A stretch of 64,000 bases of DNA from an uncultured Limosilactobacillus sp. (lineage in GTDB: Bacteria; Bacillota; Bacilli; Lactobacillales; Lactobacillaceae), in contig NZ_CAKPXS010000001.1 in the NCBI RefSeq assembly GCF_934202235.1, positions 1 to 64,000 of the forward strand, in the 5' to 3' direction. Shown here piece after piece: positions 49,256 through 59,223 of the stretch. Within the stretch, counting starts at the first letter, position 1. Every line of letters starts with the position of its first letter. Made by a program: the position numbers and the translations under genes. A model generated the notes under the pieces. It saw only the letters and a list, made by a program, of their open reading frames with translations, had not been told where the DNA came from and made no database searches.

Positions 49256-49303
49256 AGTTGACAATATCCCATGATATCAGCGCTCGAGCGTACTTTTTAA
49301 ACG

Positions 49304-49317
49304 CCTGTTTGGGGCAT
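49304..49317 (+). other. Internal attachment site (attP-type)
   Basis: CCTGTTTGGGGCAT with phage sequence on both sides, as expected at the junction of two tandem copies. The tRNA 5' part is absent here. Confidence 0.85.
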
Positions 49318-49321
49318 TAGC

Positions 49322-49351
49322 GAGGAAATCTGAGAAGATTTCCTCTTTTTT
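49322..49351 (+). terminator. Copy of the attachment-site terminator
   Basis: Same GAGGAAATCT/AGATTTCCTC stem as at 10661. Confidence 0.8.
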
Positions 49352-49374
49352 GTTGTTATTGAAAAAGTGCTATG

Positions 49375-49394
49375 AACGTTGATATATCAACGTT
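49375..49394. repeat. Copy 2 of the 20-bp palindrome
   Basis: Identical to 10714-10733. Confidence 0.6.
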
Positions 49395-49462
49395 TATCGG
49401 CATTTTATATAGACTTACTAAAAGTGAGCAAAAACCAAGAAAAACCCAGAAAATTTCAATTT

Positions 49463-49484
49463 GGGCCACAAATGGGCCACAAAT
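49463..49484 (+). repeat. Copy 2 of the P' arm repeats
   Basis: Two GGGCCACAAAT units, as at 10802-10823. Confidence 0.6.
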
Positions 49485-49507
49485 AGGACACGCGATTCTG
49501 CCCGTCA

Positions 49508-50596
49508 TCACAGGGTATTCAGCGCCGCCACAATTTGTTTGTCCCGTTTTTCCTTATATTCGTCGAACATATCCCCATAAACATCGAGGGTGATTGAAAT
49601 ACTACTGTGACCAAGTCGCTTACTAATGTCATAAGCATCGATGCCTTGATCAACCAGTAGAGCCACATGGCTGTGCCTAAGACTGTGAAAGTGGAAATTC
49701 TTTTTACTGATATTAAGGCTAGCTAACAGGTTACGCAGGGTCTTATTGACACCGTTACTAGTGGGGATGGTGCCAAAGATATTTTGAAAAACCATTGTCG
49801 AGTTATTTTTAGCGCGTAACTGTCGCAGGTATGTCAAAAGCTGATCGTTAATAATGATGGTCCGATTGCTTGATTGTGTCTTAGCCGGCTTAAAAGTATA
49901 TTCCGTAGCGTCCCATGATTTATTGATTGTAATGGTGTGTTTCAGGAAGTTGATGTCTTTCCAGGTTAAAGCTTGTAATTCAGATAGACGGGCACCAGTA
50001 TAGATCGCTGCAATGATCATGTAACGGGAAGTGTATCGAGGGTCTAAGCGGCTTGTAGCAGCTCCTAGCAGTCGTTTAATCTCTTTGAGGTTTAAGTACT
50101 CAACTTTTAAAATACGATTGCGATTGGCTGTCAGGGTAACTCTCTGGGTGAAGTCGCGATAAATATAGCCATCTAAGATAGCCGATTGAACGCATGCGCG
50201 GATGATGGAATTAGTTTTCTTGACCGTTTCTGGCGCATGGTCGCTGCCAAACTCATTGATAAAGTGCTGATACTGACTTCGAGTAATGTCTTTAAGTTCA
50301 ACATTACAGAAGTACCTATCAAGAAATTTCTCGATGATTTTATAGCGGTTTAAGGTAATATGGGAAAGTTTAGGCTTTTTGTATTCCTCAACCCAACTAT
50401 GGTAGTAATGTAGCAGGGTAATGTCTTGCGATAGATCAACACCTTTATGAAATTTTTCGTTAACTTCGGTTGCCCAGATACGGGCAGCAGCCTTAGTCTT
50501 AAAACCGCCTTTAGACATGTTATGACGTTTGCCATTGCGGTCATAAGGACGCAGGCGGGCTTCCCAGCCACTGCCACGTTTAACAAATTGTGCCAT
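49508..50596 (-). CDS. int: Tyrosine integrase, copy 2
   Basis: Identical translation to the integrase at 10847-11935 (362 residues, catalytic R, H-x-x-R-H and Y present). Two active copies could excise either unit. Confidence 0.93.
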   Translation of the reverse strand: MAQFVKRGSGWEARLRPYDRNGKRHNMSKGGFKTKAAARIWATEVNEKFHKGVDLSQDITLLHYYHSWVEEYKKPKLSHITLNRYKIIEKFLDRYFCNVELKDITRSQYQHFINEFGSDHAPETVKKTNSIIRACVQSAILDGYIYRDFTQRVTLTANRNRILKVEYLNLKEIKRLLGAATSRLDPRYTSRYMIIAAIYTGARLSELQALTWKDINFLKHTITINKSWDATEYTFKPAKTQSSNRTIIINDQLLTYLRQLRAKNNSTMVFQNIFGTIPTSNGVNKTLRNLLASLNISKKNFHFHSLRHSHVALLVDQGIDAYDISKRLGHSSISITLDVYGDMFDEYKEKRDKQIVAALNTL

Positions 50597-50763
50597 AGTA
50601 ATTTATACCTCCTATGTGTTAGAATGAAAGAGCACGCCTCCTATAGCTTTTTAGAGCATAGCAGGATGTACTACGCCTCTGCGTAGTTTGTTGATTAAAC
50701 GTGTCTGGTTTTATATCAACATTTGGTCCACTGACAGCTGCCACTGTCGGTGGGCTTTTTTAT

Positions 50764-51174
50764 CTACAATAATCTTTCTTGTGCCGATAAGATATGTGGT
50801 AGGTCATGATCCTCAAATGGATTGCAAACTGCCCAAGAATCCCAAAAATCAATTTGTTGCCAAATGAATTCCTTAGTAGCTAGTTCTTTGCTGATACCCT
50901 TGCGTCGTGCGTATTGAGCAATAATTTGTTTCCATTCATCTAGTGAGTAAAAACTATCAAGACTGGCTGGTTCAATCTTAAATCCAGGAAATTTTTTGCC
51001 GTTATTTTTCACGTTATAAATAGCTTGCATAATCATGTTTGACGACTCAACAAGTTTCTTGGCGGTATCATACCAGTAGATAAGGGCGTGTTTTTTGCTA
51101 GATTCATTTGAAACATCGGCCGATTTGCAAAGATACAAACCGGTATCTAAATTCTTAATCCTACATAGTTCCAT
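50764..51174 (-). CDS. Lysogeny-block protein, copy 2
   Basis: Identical to 12103-12513; 136 residues, unknown. Confidence 0.7.
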   Translation of the reverse strand: MELCRIKNLDTGLYLCKSADVSNESSKKHALIYWYDTAKKLVESSNMIMQAIYNVKNNGKKFPGFKIEPASLDSFYSLDEWKQIIAQYARRKGISKELATKEFIWQQIDFWDSWAVCNPFEDHDLPHILSAQERLL

Positions 51175-51192
51175 AATTGTCTCCTATTGCTA

Positions 51193-51624
51193 TTAATAAT
51201 CATATTTAGGGCGTTTTATTACAATGTCACCGACTCGTATTGGTTTCATATCATCAGTAGGCAGATCACCGGTAATTTGATTGGGGTCAACATTTAAATC
51301 GTCTTGCTCATCAAAACCATAGATGCTACTTGCACTGCGAAGGATACCTGACAACTGTTGCTTTGGAGAAAAATTGGCTGATAAGGTAGAATCGACATGG
51401 TGACTTGGTGCGTCAGCAATTGCCATTTTTGGATATACCTTAGAAACATAAACAATGCCTTTGCTTACGTCTAACGTCCCAAGGTTTTCTCCAGTATCCG
51501 GATCTATTACCGGTTCAGTCCCAAATTTGTCAATAATTTCTAATCTATCTCCAACTTTTAGACCATCATCCTTACCTGAATTGACAACAATTTGCTTAGT
51601 ACTAATTATCTTCGCTATTTTCAT
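51193..51624 (-). CDS. FlgT C-terminal-like small protein, copy 2
   Basis: Identical to 12532-12963. Confidence 0.65.
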   Translation of the reverse strand: MKIAKIISTKQIVVNSGKDDGLKVGDRLEIIDKFGTEPVIDPDTGENLGTLDVSKGIVYVSKVYPKMAIADAPSHHVDSTLSANFSPKQQLSGILRSASSIYGFDEQDDLNVDPNQITGDLPTDDMKPIRVGDIVIKRPKYDY

Positions 51625-51940
51625 TTGTTTCTTCAATTTCCTTAATCTCCTTCATTAACATCAATTTTTGATTAATGTCTTTTGCTTGTTGCTCAGATAG
51701 AGAATTCATTATCAGATTAAGAACTGATTCTTGAAAAGAAATTCTCTGTTTCAGTGCCTTTTTATCCTTAACATCTATCTCATGTTGATTTTTAAGGCCA
51801 TCTCGATTTCGGTTGAGGTCTTCGATGTTTTTTGTAAGTTGATATACGTTGGTAATTAGACATATTACATAGCTCAAAGCAAGAAAAACAATATAGGCTA
51901 TAATGATGGTAGCACCATGCCCACTAAACCAATGGGCCAT
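51602..51940 (-). CDS. Membrane-anchored coiled-coil protein, copy 2
   Basis: Identical to 12941-13279. Confidence 0.7.
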   Translation of the reverse strand: MAHWFSGHGATIIIAYIVFLALSYVICLITNVYQLTKNIEDLNRNRDGLKNQHEIDVKDKKALKQRISFQESVLNLIMNSLSEQQAKDINQKLMLMKEIKEIEETNENSEDN

Positions 51941-52018
51941 GCCATACGCACCTTCCGTTATAGCAAAGATAAAGCTACCGATTCCAAACAGTGTTCCACA
52001 ATGAGGAGGCCAGAGTAT

Positions 52019-52237
52019 ATGTTTAAAAGAACGAATGTTATCAACTCCTTTCTTGAGAGATTAGACTATTGGCAAACCATTAATCTGCACGTAACTTTAT
52101 TACAGGCAGAACAAGATATTTCGTTTGAAAAGGCTCGGGAACGAGCGGTAGTTGATTACAGTGATCCTAGTAAATTAAGATATTTGCTAGAAGAAGCTAT
52201 TAATAGCCCAAAGCCTAAACACCATTTAAATTTGTAA
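52019..52237 (+). CDS. Small rightward lysogeny-block gene, copy 2
   Basis: Identical to 13358-13576, with the same GAGGAGG ribosome site. Confidence 0.6.
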   Translation: MFKRTNVINSFLERLDYWQTINLHVTLLQAEQDISFEKARERAVVDYSDPSKLRYLLEEAINSPKPKHHLNL

Positions 52238-52247
52238 ACATAGCCAA

Positions 52248-52928
52248 CTACAAATTAGCAGAATAACTAATTGCTTTACCGATGATACGGCCCGGATGTT
52301 CTTTATCAAGGACAATCGGGTCGTATTGTTGGTTCTCGGGCATCAGCATGACTAACTTGTCCAGATACTTGATGCGTTTGAGGGTAGCCTCCGTGTCACC
52401 ATCAACCAAGACGGCAGCAATCTCACCATTCTCAACTTCTGATTGTTGGTGGATAATTACCAACGAGCCATCGGGTATGGTTGGTTCCATGCTGTGACCT
52501 TTGCAACGCAGGGCAAAGAGGGTGCCATCAGGAACGTGGCCATCAAAGACCTGCTCGGTATAGCCTTCGATGTTCTCTTCAGCGGTGATCGGGTCACCAC
52601 AGGCAATCTCGCCGACGATGGGGATGTGATGTAGGTTTTTACTTTGTGGATAAAAGATATTTGAAGTGTGAGCTTTTACATCCGTTGGTGCAAAACGAGG
52701 ATCGATTTCTGATTTTTTTACGTTGAAGAAATCAGCTAATTTTTGTACATTTCCTGGTGTAGGTAGTGTGCGTCCTTTAAAATACCCAGTTAATGTACTA
52801 CTGGGAATGTGTGTTGTTTTATGAATGTCTACTTGTTTTTTCCCGTGTGATAGAAGTAGTCGATTAAGCCTATTTGCAATAACCTTTTTATACTTCTCGT
52901 CCTGCGGAGTAAGACCAGATCGTGCCAT
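52248..52928 (-). CDS. CI-like S24 repressor, copy 2
   Basis: Identical to 13587-14267. A tandem lysogen carrying two would have a doubled repressor gene dose. Confidence 0.92.
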   Translation of the reverse strand: MARSGLTPQDEKYKKVIANRLNRLLLSHGKKQVDIHKTTHIPSSTLTGYFKGRTLPTPGNVQKLADFFNVKKSEIDPRFAPTDVKAHTSNIFYPQSKNLHHIPIVGEIACGDPITAEENIEGYTEQVFDGHVPDGTLFALRCKGHSMEPTIPDGSLVIIHQQSEVENGEIAAVLVDGDTEATLKRIKYLDKLVMLMPENQQYDPIVLDKEHPGRIIGKAISYSANL

Positions 52929-53006
52929 AACGGGGATCTCCTTTCTTAATTACAATATTATTTTCACATTAACTCATATTTTTTTCAAGTATATTCGACA
53001 TTTGTA

Positions 53007-53035
53007 TTGAAATACGTATTAATTCGTAATATAAT
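53007..53035 (+). promoter_or_regulatory. Early promoter/operator, copy 2
   Basis: Same TTGAAA-17-TATAAT with the operator palindrome in the spacer as at 14346-14374. Confidence 0.8.
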
Positions 53036-53062
53036 TCGGTATGAATAGAAAGGAGGTAAACC

Positions 53063-53314
53063 ATGAAGAATATGTTCAGCTTAGAAGCATGTCGTAAAAA
53101 TGCTGGCTTAACACTTCGCCAAGCGGCATCATATGCAGGTATTTCCTATCAGACGTTGTCTAAATATGAAAACAATAGTGCAGATATTCCAATTTCATTG
53201 CTGAATAAATTAGTATTTCTGTATCAAGTGGATAAGGATCTTATTTTTTTGGGCAATAAATACGAATTAATTCGTAAAATAAAAGAAAAAAGACAAAAGA
53301 AGAAAGCTAGTTAG
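53063..53314 (+). CDS. Cro-like regulator, copy 2
   Basis: Identical to 14402-14653; internal operator palindrome at 53261-53276. Confidence 0.9.
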   Translation: MKNMFSLEACRKNAGLTLRQAASYAGISYQTLSKYENNSADIPISLLNKLVFLYQVDKDLIFLGNKYELIRKIKEKRQKKKAS

Positions 53315-53387
53315 GGGGATGAGGACATGAGCGTAAAAGAAAAAAGCTTACAAACTACCGCCAGTAGTCTGCAAGCCTTAAAAATCA

Positions 53388-53615
53388 TTATTCCTGATGC
53401 TGTTCATCGCCATCAACTAAAAATTCTTTTAGAAGATTATGTACCAGCGTATCGGTATAAGCACGACCCATTATCATTGCTACGCGAACTGGGTCATCGC
53501 CTTTTTTCACACCGTAAGAATTGAGAACTTTTTCGACGTTTTCTTTATTGTCAACGATGTCTAGAGTTTGATTGTAAATTTTTTGAAAACGTTGTTCAAA
53601 TTCTTCACTTGTCAT
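53388..53615 (-). CDS. Leftward moron gene, copy 2
   Basis: Identical to 14727-14954, with promoter (53649-53657), terminator (53340-53376) and flanking repeats. Confidence 0.8.
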   Translation of the reverse strand: MTSEEFEQRFQKIYNQTLDIVDNKENVEKVLNSYGVKKGDDPVRVAMIMGRAYTDTLVHNLLKEFLVDGDEQHQE

Positions 53616-53686
53616 AAGATTCACCTCCTTTCACGAGGATCTGAATCAAGTATAGCAAAGAAGAAAGTTAGCTAGGGGGTGAGAAC

Positions 53687-53938
53687 TTGAATATCTACGA
53701 AGCATGTAAGCTAGCTGGCGAAGGTGGCAAAATTGCCCAGCGCTCCGACTTAACTGACGACAACTTTTATCTAGTTACTGACCGTCATTCAGGCATTTCA
53801 ATGTTTGCTGATGGTCAACGGATCAGTGGGATGTGGAATCCACAATATCGTGACTTAGTTGCTACTGATTGGGTAGTAATCAAAAAAGGCCCCTTTAGAG
53901 GGCCTATGCCAGATGTTATTAAAGAGAACAGGTTTTAA
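53687..53938 (+). CDS. DUF2829/Tad2-like protein, copy 2
   Basis: Identical to 15026-15277. Confidence 0.55.
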   Translation: MNIYEACKLAGEGGKIAQRSDLTDDNFYLVTDRHSGISMFADGQRISGMWNPQYRDLVATDWVVIKKGPFRGPMPDVIKENRF

Positions 53939-53941
53939 GGA

Positions 53942-54202
53942 CTACAAGGGGTTTGTAGATGATAATAGTCTTTTCAATCTTTTTAATATTTTTTCTCCTT
54001 TTGGTTCTTCACGTTCCACTGCCTTTAATTGCTCTTGGGTTTGCTGTTTACGTCTTTTTTGCCACCCGGTAATGTCGTAATGCATTCCTTTGTACCAGTA
54101 CTTTTGGAACAAGCCGGAACTGAATGGGTCACGATTGGTAAATTCGTAAGCACGTTGATGACGAAGATAAAGGGGTCGCCAAAATGGAGACCCCTGGTGG
54201 GA
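53942..54202 (-). pseudogene. Leftward gene remnant, copy 2
   Basis: Identical to 15281-15541, no start codon. Confidence 0.4.
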
Positions 54203-54774
54203 TACAAAGCCTACAGGTAATCAACGAATCAGGACTTTATGCATTGATTCTTAGCAGTAAACTTCCACAATCAAAAGAATTTAAACGCTGGGTAACAAGC
54301 GAAGTTTTACCAGCCATCCGTAAGCATGGTGCTTACATGACACCTCAAACAATTGAGAGGGCATTGCTAAATCCAGACACAATTATCAATTTGGCAACCC
54401 AGCTGAAAGATGAACAGGAGAAAAGGAAGAAACTTCAGGCAGAAAATAACACGATGAAACCAAAAGCTATATTTGCTGATGCTGTTACCACTAGCCACAC
54501 AAGTATTCTTGTTGGGCAGTTGGCTAAAATTTTACGTCAAAATGGTGTTGATACAGGCCAGAATCGCTTATTTAAATGGTTGCGTGATAACGGTTATCTC
54601 GGCAAGCGTGGTAGCAATCGGAATGTTCCCACTCAATATGCGATGGATTTGGGATTATTTACGACTAAGGAAACTGCTGTTACTCATGCTGATGGCCATA
54701 CAACGGTTCAAATTACTACAAAAGTAACCGGTAAAGGACAAACATACTTTATTAATAAGTTCTTAGGAGATTAA
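54184..54774 (+). CDS. Truncated antirepressor, copy 2
   Basis: Identical to 15523-16113. Confidence 0.8.
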   Translation: METPGGIQSLQVINESGLYALILSSKLPQSKEFKRWVTSEVLPAIRKHGAYMTPQTIERALLNPDTIINLATQLKDEQEKRKKLQAENNTMKPKAIFADAVTTSHTSILVGQLAKILRQNGVDTGQNRLFKWLRDNGYLGKRGSNRNVPTQYAMDLGLFTTKETAVTHADGHTTVQITTKVTGKGQTYFINKFLGD

Positions 54775-54777
54775 TCA

Positions 54778-54915
54778 ATGAAGACATTAAAATTTTCTGA
54801 CGGCGTTGTAAATATTGATCTTGCTAAAGAGGTCCAAGTTGAGGTCAATTTGGAAAGAGAGCAAACGATTCTTATAATTCCCGATCGGCCCACTAATATG
54901 TGCGACCTTGATTAG
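54778..54915 (+). CDS. Small early protein, copy 2
   Basis: Identical to 16117-16254. Confidence 0.6.
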   Translation: MKTLKFSDGVVNIDLAKEVQVEVNLEREQTILIIPDRPTNMCDLD

Positions 54916-54920
54916 AGAAT

Positions 54921-55109
54921 ATGGAAATGAATTTTATAAAACAATTACTTAAAAGCTTGCGACACCTTTTAGAAGACATATGGAATGTAATAGATGATTG
55001 GATTTGGGACCATCCACATATCGTAGCATTCGTTGTATCAGTTTTCATTACAAGTTTGTTGTGGGGTTTCTACGCGTGGTGTTACTGGTATGAGTACTTA
55101 CGACATTAG
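54921..55109 (+). CDS. Single-span membrane protein, copy 2
   Basis: Identical to 16260-16448. Confidence 0.55.
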   Translation: MEMNFIKQLLKSLRHLLEDIWNVIDDWIWDHPHIVAFVVSVFITSLLWGFYAWCYWYEYLRH

Positions 55110-55679
55110 CGCATAAGTGCGTCGAGTATATTCTTGTTCGTTGATTAGTAATTCTTTAACTGATAACTCAATCGTTTTTTTACTTCGCTTGTTGTACTTA
55201 AGGATTAGTTCACATTGTCCAGGTTTCAGTTTTTCCAAGTCGATATCTACAGATTGAAAAGGCAAAATAATATTCCTACTTGTAAAAGGATTTATATTGA
55301 CTGGAAATCCTGTAGACCAACATACCTTAGCTGGGTCAGTGAATGTGGCTAACTGATATGACTTCTTATCTTTTAAATGATGTTCAGGTTCTTGAGAAGA
55401 AAGAATTAACGGGTAGCTTATGGCTTTGAACTTAATTTTTCTGTTAATTGTGATGTTTGCTTTTCGTAAAGAAATCGGTTTTGAAGATGGGTTGTATATC
55501 TCTAATGAAATGTTGTATTGGCTAGAAATTTTATGTATCCAATTAATATGGAAAAGTGGTTTGGCATGTTTAGTAATCCAAGTATTGACCCCAGAATACA
55601 CGGACAACAGAAAAGCTAAAGTGGCGACGATTGGGCTCCAGTACTTCAAGAAAAAAGAAATTATCAGATGTGTGTTCAT
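55098..55679 (-). CDS. Leftward membrane protein, copy 2
   Basis: Identical to 16437-17018. Confidence 0.75.
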   Translation of the reverse strand: MNTHLIISFFLKYWSPIVATLAFLLSVYSGVNTWITKHAKPLFHINWIHKISSQYNISLEIYNPSSKPISLRKANITINRKIKFKAISYPLILSSQEPEHHLKDKKSYQLATFTDPAKVCWSTGFPVNINPFTSRNIILPFQSVDIDLEKLKPGQCELILKYNKRSKKTIELSVKELLINEQEYTRRTYALMS

Positions 55680-55761
55680 AATTAGTTTTCACCTCAATGA
55701 GATTATATCAAAGCATAAATATTATCAGACACGACAAATCAACAGGTAGGAGGTATAACCG

Positions 55762-56118
55762 GTGGAATTAAATTTAAGCGATGACGAATTAACGAAGATT
55801 GCAGTTCAACTTCAACCATATGTCGAGAAGCTGATTAGCAAACATCAACAGCAAGAAGCTATCACTCATCCGGAGATAACCCGGTGGCTAACAACCCCGG
55901 AGTTTAGGAAGAAGTTGCCGCGTCGGAAAAATGATAATTGGATTCGTGAGGTGCTACTTGAGGCACCCAAGTTTCAGAAGTACGTCGATAAAGGCGGCGC
56001 TGATCGTGGCAGAGGTCATGCGTGGGCCATCGACCCGAAACTATTGCACTGGATCGACAAGCATCCAAACCACATTAACTGGAAGGCTAAGAACCCAGCG
56101 GAGGTGTATCTGTATTGA
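55762..56118 (+). CDS. DUF771-like protein, copy 2
   Basis: Identical to 17101-17457. Confidence 0.65.
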   Translation: MELNLSDDELTKIAVQLQPYVEKLISKHQQQEAITHPEITRWLTTPEFRKKLPRRKNDNWIREVLLEAPKFQKYVDKGGADRGRGHAWAIDPKLLHWIDKHPNHINWKAKNPAEVYLY

Positions 56119-56393
56119 AAGGATTTCGCAGACAGAACGGTGTTAATTGGCTAAACGAAGAAGTTGTCACTTATAGCAACAGTCGAGTATTCGGCGGTGT
56201 GGTAACTAAGAACATCCTACGGAACAACTTACCACCTAGCGATTGGTATGCCGCCAAAGAGTTTTTGTATGGGAGGAGGATGCCTCATGTTTTACATCGC
56301 CATTGTCATGGGCGTAATCGTTGGCTGCTTACTTATAGCGGCTATCATCACACTGGCCCAGCACGAGCAACGACTGCGTCAGTTGGAAGATGA
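56115..56393 (+). CDS. Small early protein, copy 2
   Basis: Identical to 17454-17732, with the same doubtful C-terminal part. Confidence 0.5.
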   Translation: MKGFRRQNGVNWLNEEVVTYSNSRVFGGVVTKNILRNNLPPSDWYAAKEFLYGRRMPHVLHRHCHGRNRWLLTYSGYHHTGPARATTASVGR

Positions 56394-56424
56394 GAGGGGT
56401 GAACACAGTGTACACAACGCTTAG
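56287..56424 (+). CDS. Tiny membrane protein, copy 2
   Basis: Identical to 17626-17763. Confidence 0.55.
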   Translation: MFYIAIVMGVIVGCLLIAAIITLAQHEQRLRQLEDERGEHSVHNA

Positions 56425-56569
56425 TTTGTTTGGAGTTGCCTGGACCGCAATCATCGCTTGGGGATTGCACACCGGTAATTTCTGTCAGGCATGTGGTGGA
56501 ATAGTCGTGTTAATTATTTGGTTCATCATGACTTTAACCACTGATATCAAGACACAAAAAAAGCGCTAA
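56408..56569 (+). CDS. Tiny two-span membrane protein, copy 2
   Basis: Identical to 17747-17908. Confidence 0.5.
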   Translation: MYTTLSLFGVAWTAIIAWGLHTGNFCQACGGIVVLIIWFIMTLTTDIKTQKKR

Positions 56570-56622
56570 CTGCCGGTCGCAGTTAGCACCAAAACAAAAA
56601 ATTCTACGTAACCAGTATATCA
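56556..56622 (-). ncRNA. Leftward promoter-terminator pair, copy 2
   Basis: Identical to 17895-17961. Confidence 0.45.
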
Positions 56623-56642
56623 CACAAACAGGAGATTCTACG

Positions 56643-56822
56643 ATGATACACGATCAATACTTACGAATTAAATGCTATCGTGCCTGCCTACGAGAGGTTT
56701 GGCACCAAATCATGTTGACACCTAATGACATGGTTAAGCCCTTATATCAGCCGCAAAATAACATCATGACCATGATTGATCTGGTTTACAAGGATATGGG
56801 GGTGATCGGGGATGCTGAATAG
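56643..56822 (+). CDS. Small early protein before ssb, copy 2
   Basis: Identical to 17982-18161. Confidence 0.6.
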   Translation: MIHDQYLRIKCYRACLREVWHQIMLTPNDMVKPLYQPQNNIMTMIDLVYKDMGVIGDAE

Positions 56823-57336
56823 TGTCATGATTCAGGGCCGCATCACAAAGGAATTAAAGCCAACGCGGACCCAGAATAATACCCCGATGCTGCGGTTTAC
56901 TTTAGCTTGCGACGCTGATCGAAAGGACCAACAAGGCAACCGTGATGCAGATTTCATCAACTGCATGGCTTTTGGCAAGACTGTCGGCATGATGAACCAA
57001 TACCTCCACAAAGGCAGCAAGATCATCGTTCATGGCCGCTGGGTAACCAGTCAGGGGCAGGATCAGAATGGCAATACTACTTACTACAATACCTGTGCTG
57101 TACAGCGTTTCTGGTTTGATGAGCCGGCACCAAAGAATCGGCAAGGGAATAATCATCCCCAGCAAGGTGGTCCGCAGGGGCAGCCTAACTATCACCAGAA
57201 TGATCAGTATCATGGTGGACCTCAGCAAGGCAATCAAAGCTATAACGGCCAACAAGGCTACAACAATGCACCAAATGGCGGATACGGCAACCAGCCGCCG
57301 CAGGATAACAATTATCAAGGCTACAACGGCTACTAA
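56812..57336 (+). CDS. ssb: Single-stranded DNA-binding protein, copy 2
   Basis: Identical to 18151-18675; no acidic C-terminal tip. Confidence 0.93.
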   Translation: MLNSVMIQGRITKELKPTRTQNNTPMLRFTLACDADRKDQQGNRDADFINCMAFGKTVGMMNQYLHKGSKIIVHGRWVTSQGQDQNGNTTYYNTCAVQRFWFDEPAPKNRQGNNHPQQGGPQGQPNYHQNDQYHGGPQQGNQSYNGQQGYNNAPNGGYGNQPPQDNNYQGYNGY

Positions 57337-57352
57337 GTAAGGAGTGTAGACC

Positions 57353-58438
57353 ATGCGAAGAATTATCGGTAATGAGAAACGAGCCTTCAAAGGCGTCTTC
57401 ATTCCTGCTGAATTTTGGCTGGATGAGAACCTCAAACCAATGGAACTGCTACTAATCACGGAAATTGATAGTCTCCAGTCCAAAAAGGGTTGCTATGCCA
57501 GCAATAAACACTTTGCTGACTTCCTTGACGTTTCAGAGAGTTGGATATCGCGTATTATCAAGAGTCTGGCTGATCGGGGTTACTTGGAACTTCACTACAA
57601 CAAGAAAGGCAAGCAATACTTGGGCCGTGTGATTCAGGTGGTTCGTAAAGGAAATACCCCTATTTCTAATCCGAAAGAGGGGTATGTCGAATCCGGTGAG
57701 ACCCCTATTTCTGATCCGAAAGGGGGGTATTTCGGATCGTTAAAAGAGAGTAATACATCTAAAGTAATACAAGATAGTAATACAGATAGAGTATTAGGTA
57801 CTGGTAATGAGTATCCGGACGCGCGCGACAAAAAATCTGACGAACCACAACCAGACAATCTGCGTTCGTTTGGTCTCTGGGAACAAAACTGGGGATGGCC
57901 AAACGCTATCGCAACCCAGGACCTGACTGATTGGGTCCATGAGTTCGGGGACGATTTGGTTGCTTGGACGATTGAGTTTGCGCTGCGGCGCAACGTTTCA
58001 TCGCAAGGAGCTAACAGCTGGCTACGGAAAGCCTTTGACCGTTACCGCCAAGAAGGGGTGTCAACGGTCGAAGAAGCTGAACAGAAAGCTGAGGCTCATC
58101 GCCAGCAAGTCGACCGGGAAATGAAGGGTAGGCAATCACGGCATTACAGTCGTACCAAGCGAGTTGAGAAGCTGCCGGACTGGGCAAAGGATCAACATCC
58201 GCAACAGGATCAGGAAGGCAACAACGATCATTACGGGGATGATAGTCAACCTGCTGCGAATGAGAAAGCCACTCCGGAACAACTTGCGGAAACGCAGCGC
58301 CTGCTGGCTCGGTTGCGAGAAAAACATAAAAAGCATCAGGAAGAACAGGCAGATCAAGAAGAACAACGAGTACAGCAGAAACGTGATGAGGGGAGAGACA
58401 AGAATGGCTTGGCGGACTTGTTACACAGCAACGGTTAA
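57353..58438 (+). CDS. Replication initiator, copy 2
   Basis: Identical to 18692-19777, including the internal 30-bp repeats at 57656-57730. Two origins in tandem would let replication cut out a phage unit between copies. Confidence 0.85.
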   Translation: MRRIIGNEKRAFKGVFIPAEFWLDENLKPMELLLITEIDSLQSKKGCYASNKHFADFLDVSESWISRIIKSLADRGYLELHYNKKGKQYLGRVIQVVRKGNTPISNPKEGYVESGETPISDPKGGYFGSLKESNTSKVIQDSNTDRVLGTGNEYPDARDKKSDEPQPDNLRSFGLWEQNWGWPNAIATQDLTDWVHEFGDDLVAWTIEFALRRNVSSQGANSWLRKAFDRYRQEGVSTVEEAEQKAEAHRQQVDREMKGRQSRHYSRTKRVEKLPDWAKDQHPQQDQEGNNDHYGDDSQPAANEKATPEQLAETQRLLARLREKHKKHQEEQADQEEQRVQQKRDEGRDKNGLADLLHSNG

Positions 58439-58781
58439 TGGGCGGCAGATTGTGGTGCGTCACCGAACTCCTGATCCGGATGAAATGGCGTTGCATCTGT
58501 CAATGTCATTGGACTGGTATACAGGCTACGTTGAAGTATTGCCAACTGACGGCATTGATGCGGAAGATTATGAACGCTATGACAGTGAGATTGAAGCTCC
58601 TGGTGGTTTGACCTTCGGAGGTTCACTCAATGAATATCCAGATCAGCAGTTCTTGGGTTTTGATACTGCGCATTGGGGCATGGAGGGTTACACAATGGCC
58701 GATGCGATTAACGGCACAGCAAAAATGCAACGAGACATTGAAAAATATCGTGAACAACACGGAAAAGAGAGTGAGAACTAA
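58404..58781 (+). CDS. Early phage protein, copy 2
   Basis: Identical to 19743-20120. Confidence 0.7.
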   Translation: MAWRTCYTATVNGRQIVVRHRTPDPDEMALHLSMSLDWYTGYVEVLPTDGIDAEDYERYDSEIEAPGGLTFGGSLNEYPDQQFLGFDTAHWGMEGYTMADAINGTAKMQRDIEKYREQHGKESEN

Positions 58782-58876
58782 TGGCTAAACAAGCAATTAA
58801 TTTTGAGATTAGCAAAATCGCCAATGGGGGGGCACAGGTCAAATTGGATCGGGCCCTCAAACCGGTATTGGCGTAA
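58781..58876 (+). CDS. Truncated replication-region protein, copy 2
   Basis: Identical to 20120-20215. Confidence 0.45.
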   Translation: MAKQAINFEISKIANGGAQVKLDRALKPVLA

Positions 58877-59223
58877 TGATTAAGCTAACGTTTGATATTC
58901 CGCCAGTACCGCAGGCTCGACCACGTGCGCGGCACATCCCGGCAAAGATGGCCCGTGCGGTTACTAGCATGGGAATCAAGATGAAACACCGCAAAGGTAA
59001 AACTTATCTTTACGATCGCAAAGATGTCAAGATTTTTAAAGGTCAGTTGGGGATGTTGGCACGTAACCAATACAAGGGCGAACCGTTGGATGAGCCATTG
59101 ATGGTTTCACTGCACTTCTATCGGCTAAGTGCCAAAGTCAGCAAGAAAGAATTGGCACGGCGTTACTCCGGACAAGAACCACATGGCGATTCGGGGGATG
59201 AATGGTGCCATTGTTCATGGTGA
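58876..59223 (+). pseudogene. Broken RusA resolvase, copy 2
   Basis: Identical to 20215-20562; the same catalytic block is missing. Confidence 0.65.

Larger units (their letters stand above)
10643..49303 (+). mobile_element. Complete temperate siphophage, copy 1 (38,661 bp)
   Basis: The unit begins in the 3' end of tRNA-Leu with the shared core CCTGTTTGGGGCAT and ends where the same core recurs at 49304. It contains integrase, CI/Cro, replication, packaging, head, tail, baseplate, holin and lysin genes in canonical order, so it looks complete. Family features (P27 small terminase, HK97 portal, protease-capsid fusion, GT frameshift, tape measure, NlpC/P60 tail lysin) indicate a cos-type HK97-fold siphophage. 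Confidence 0.92.
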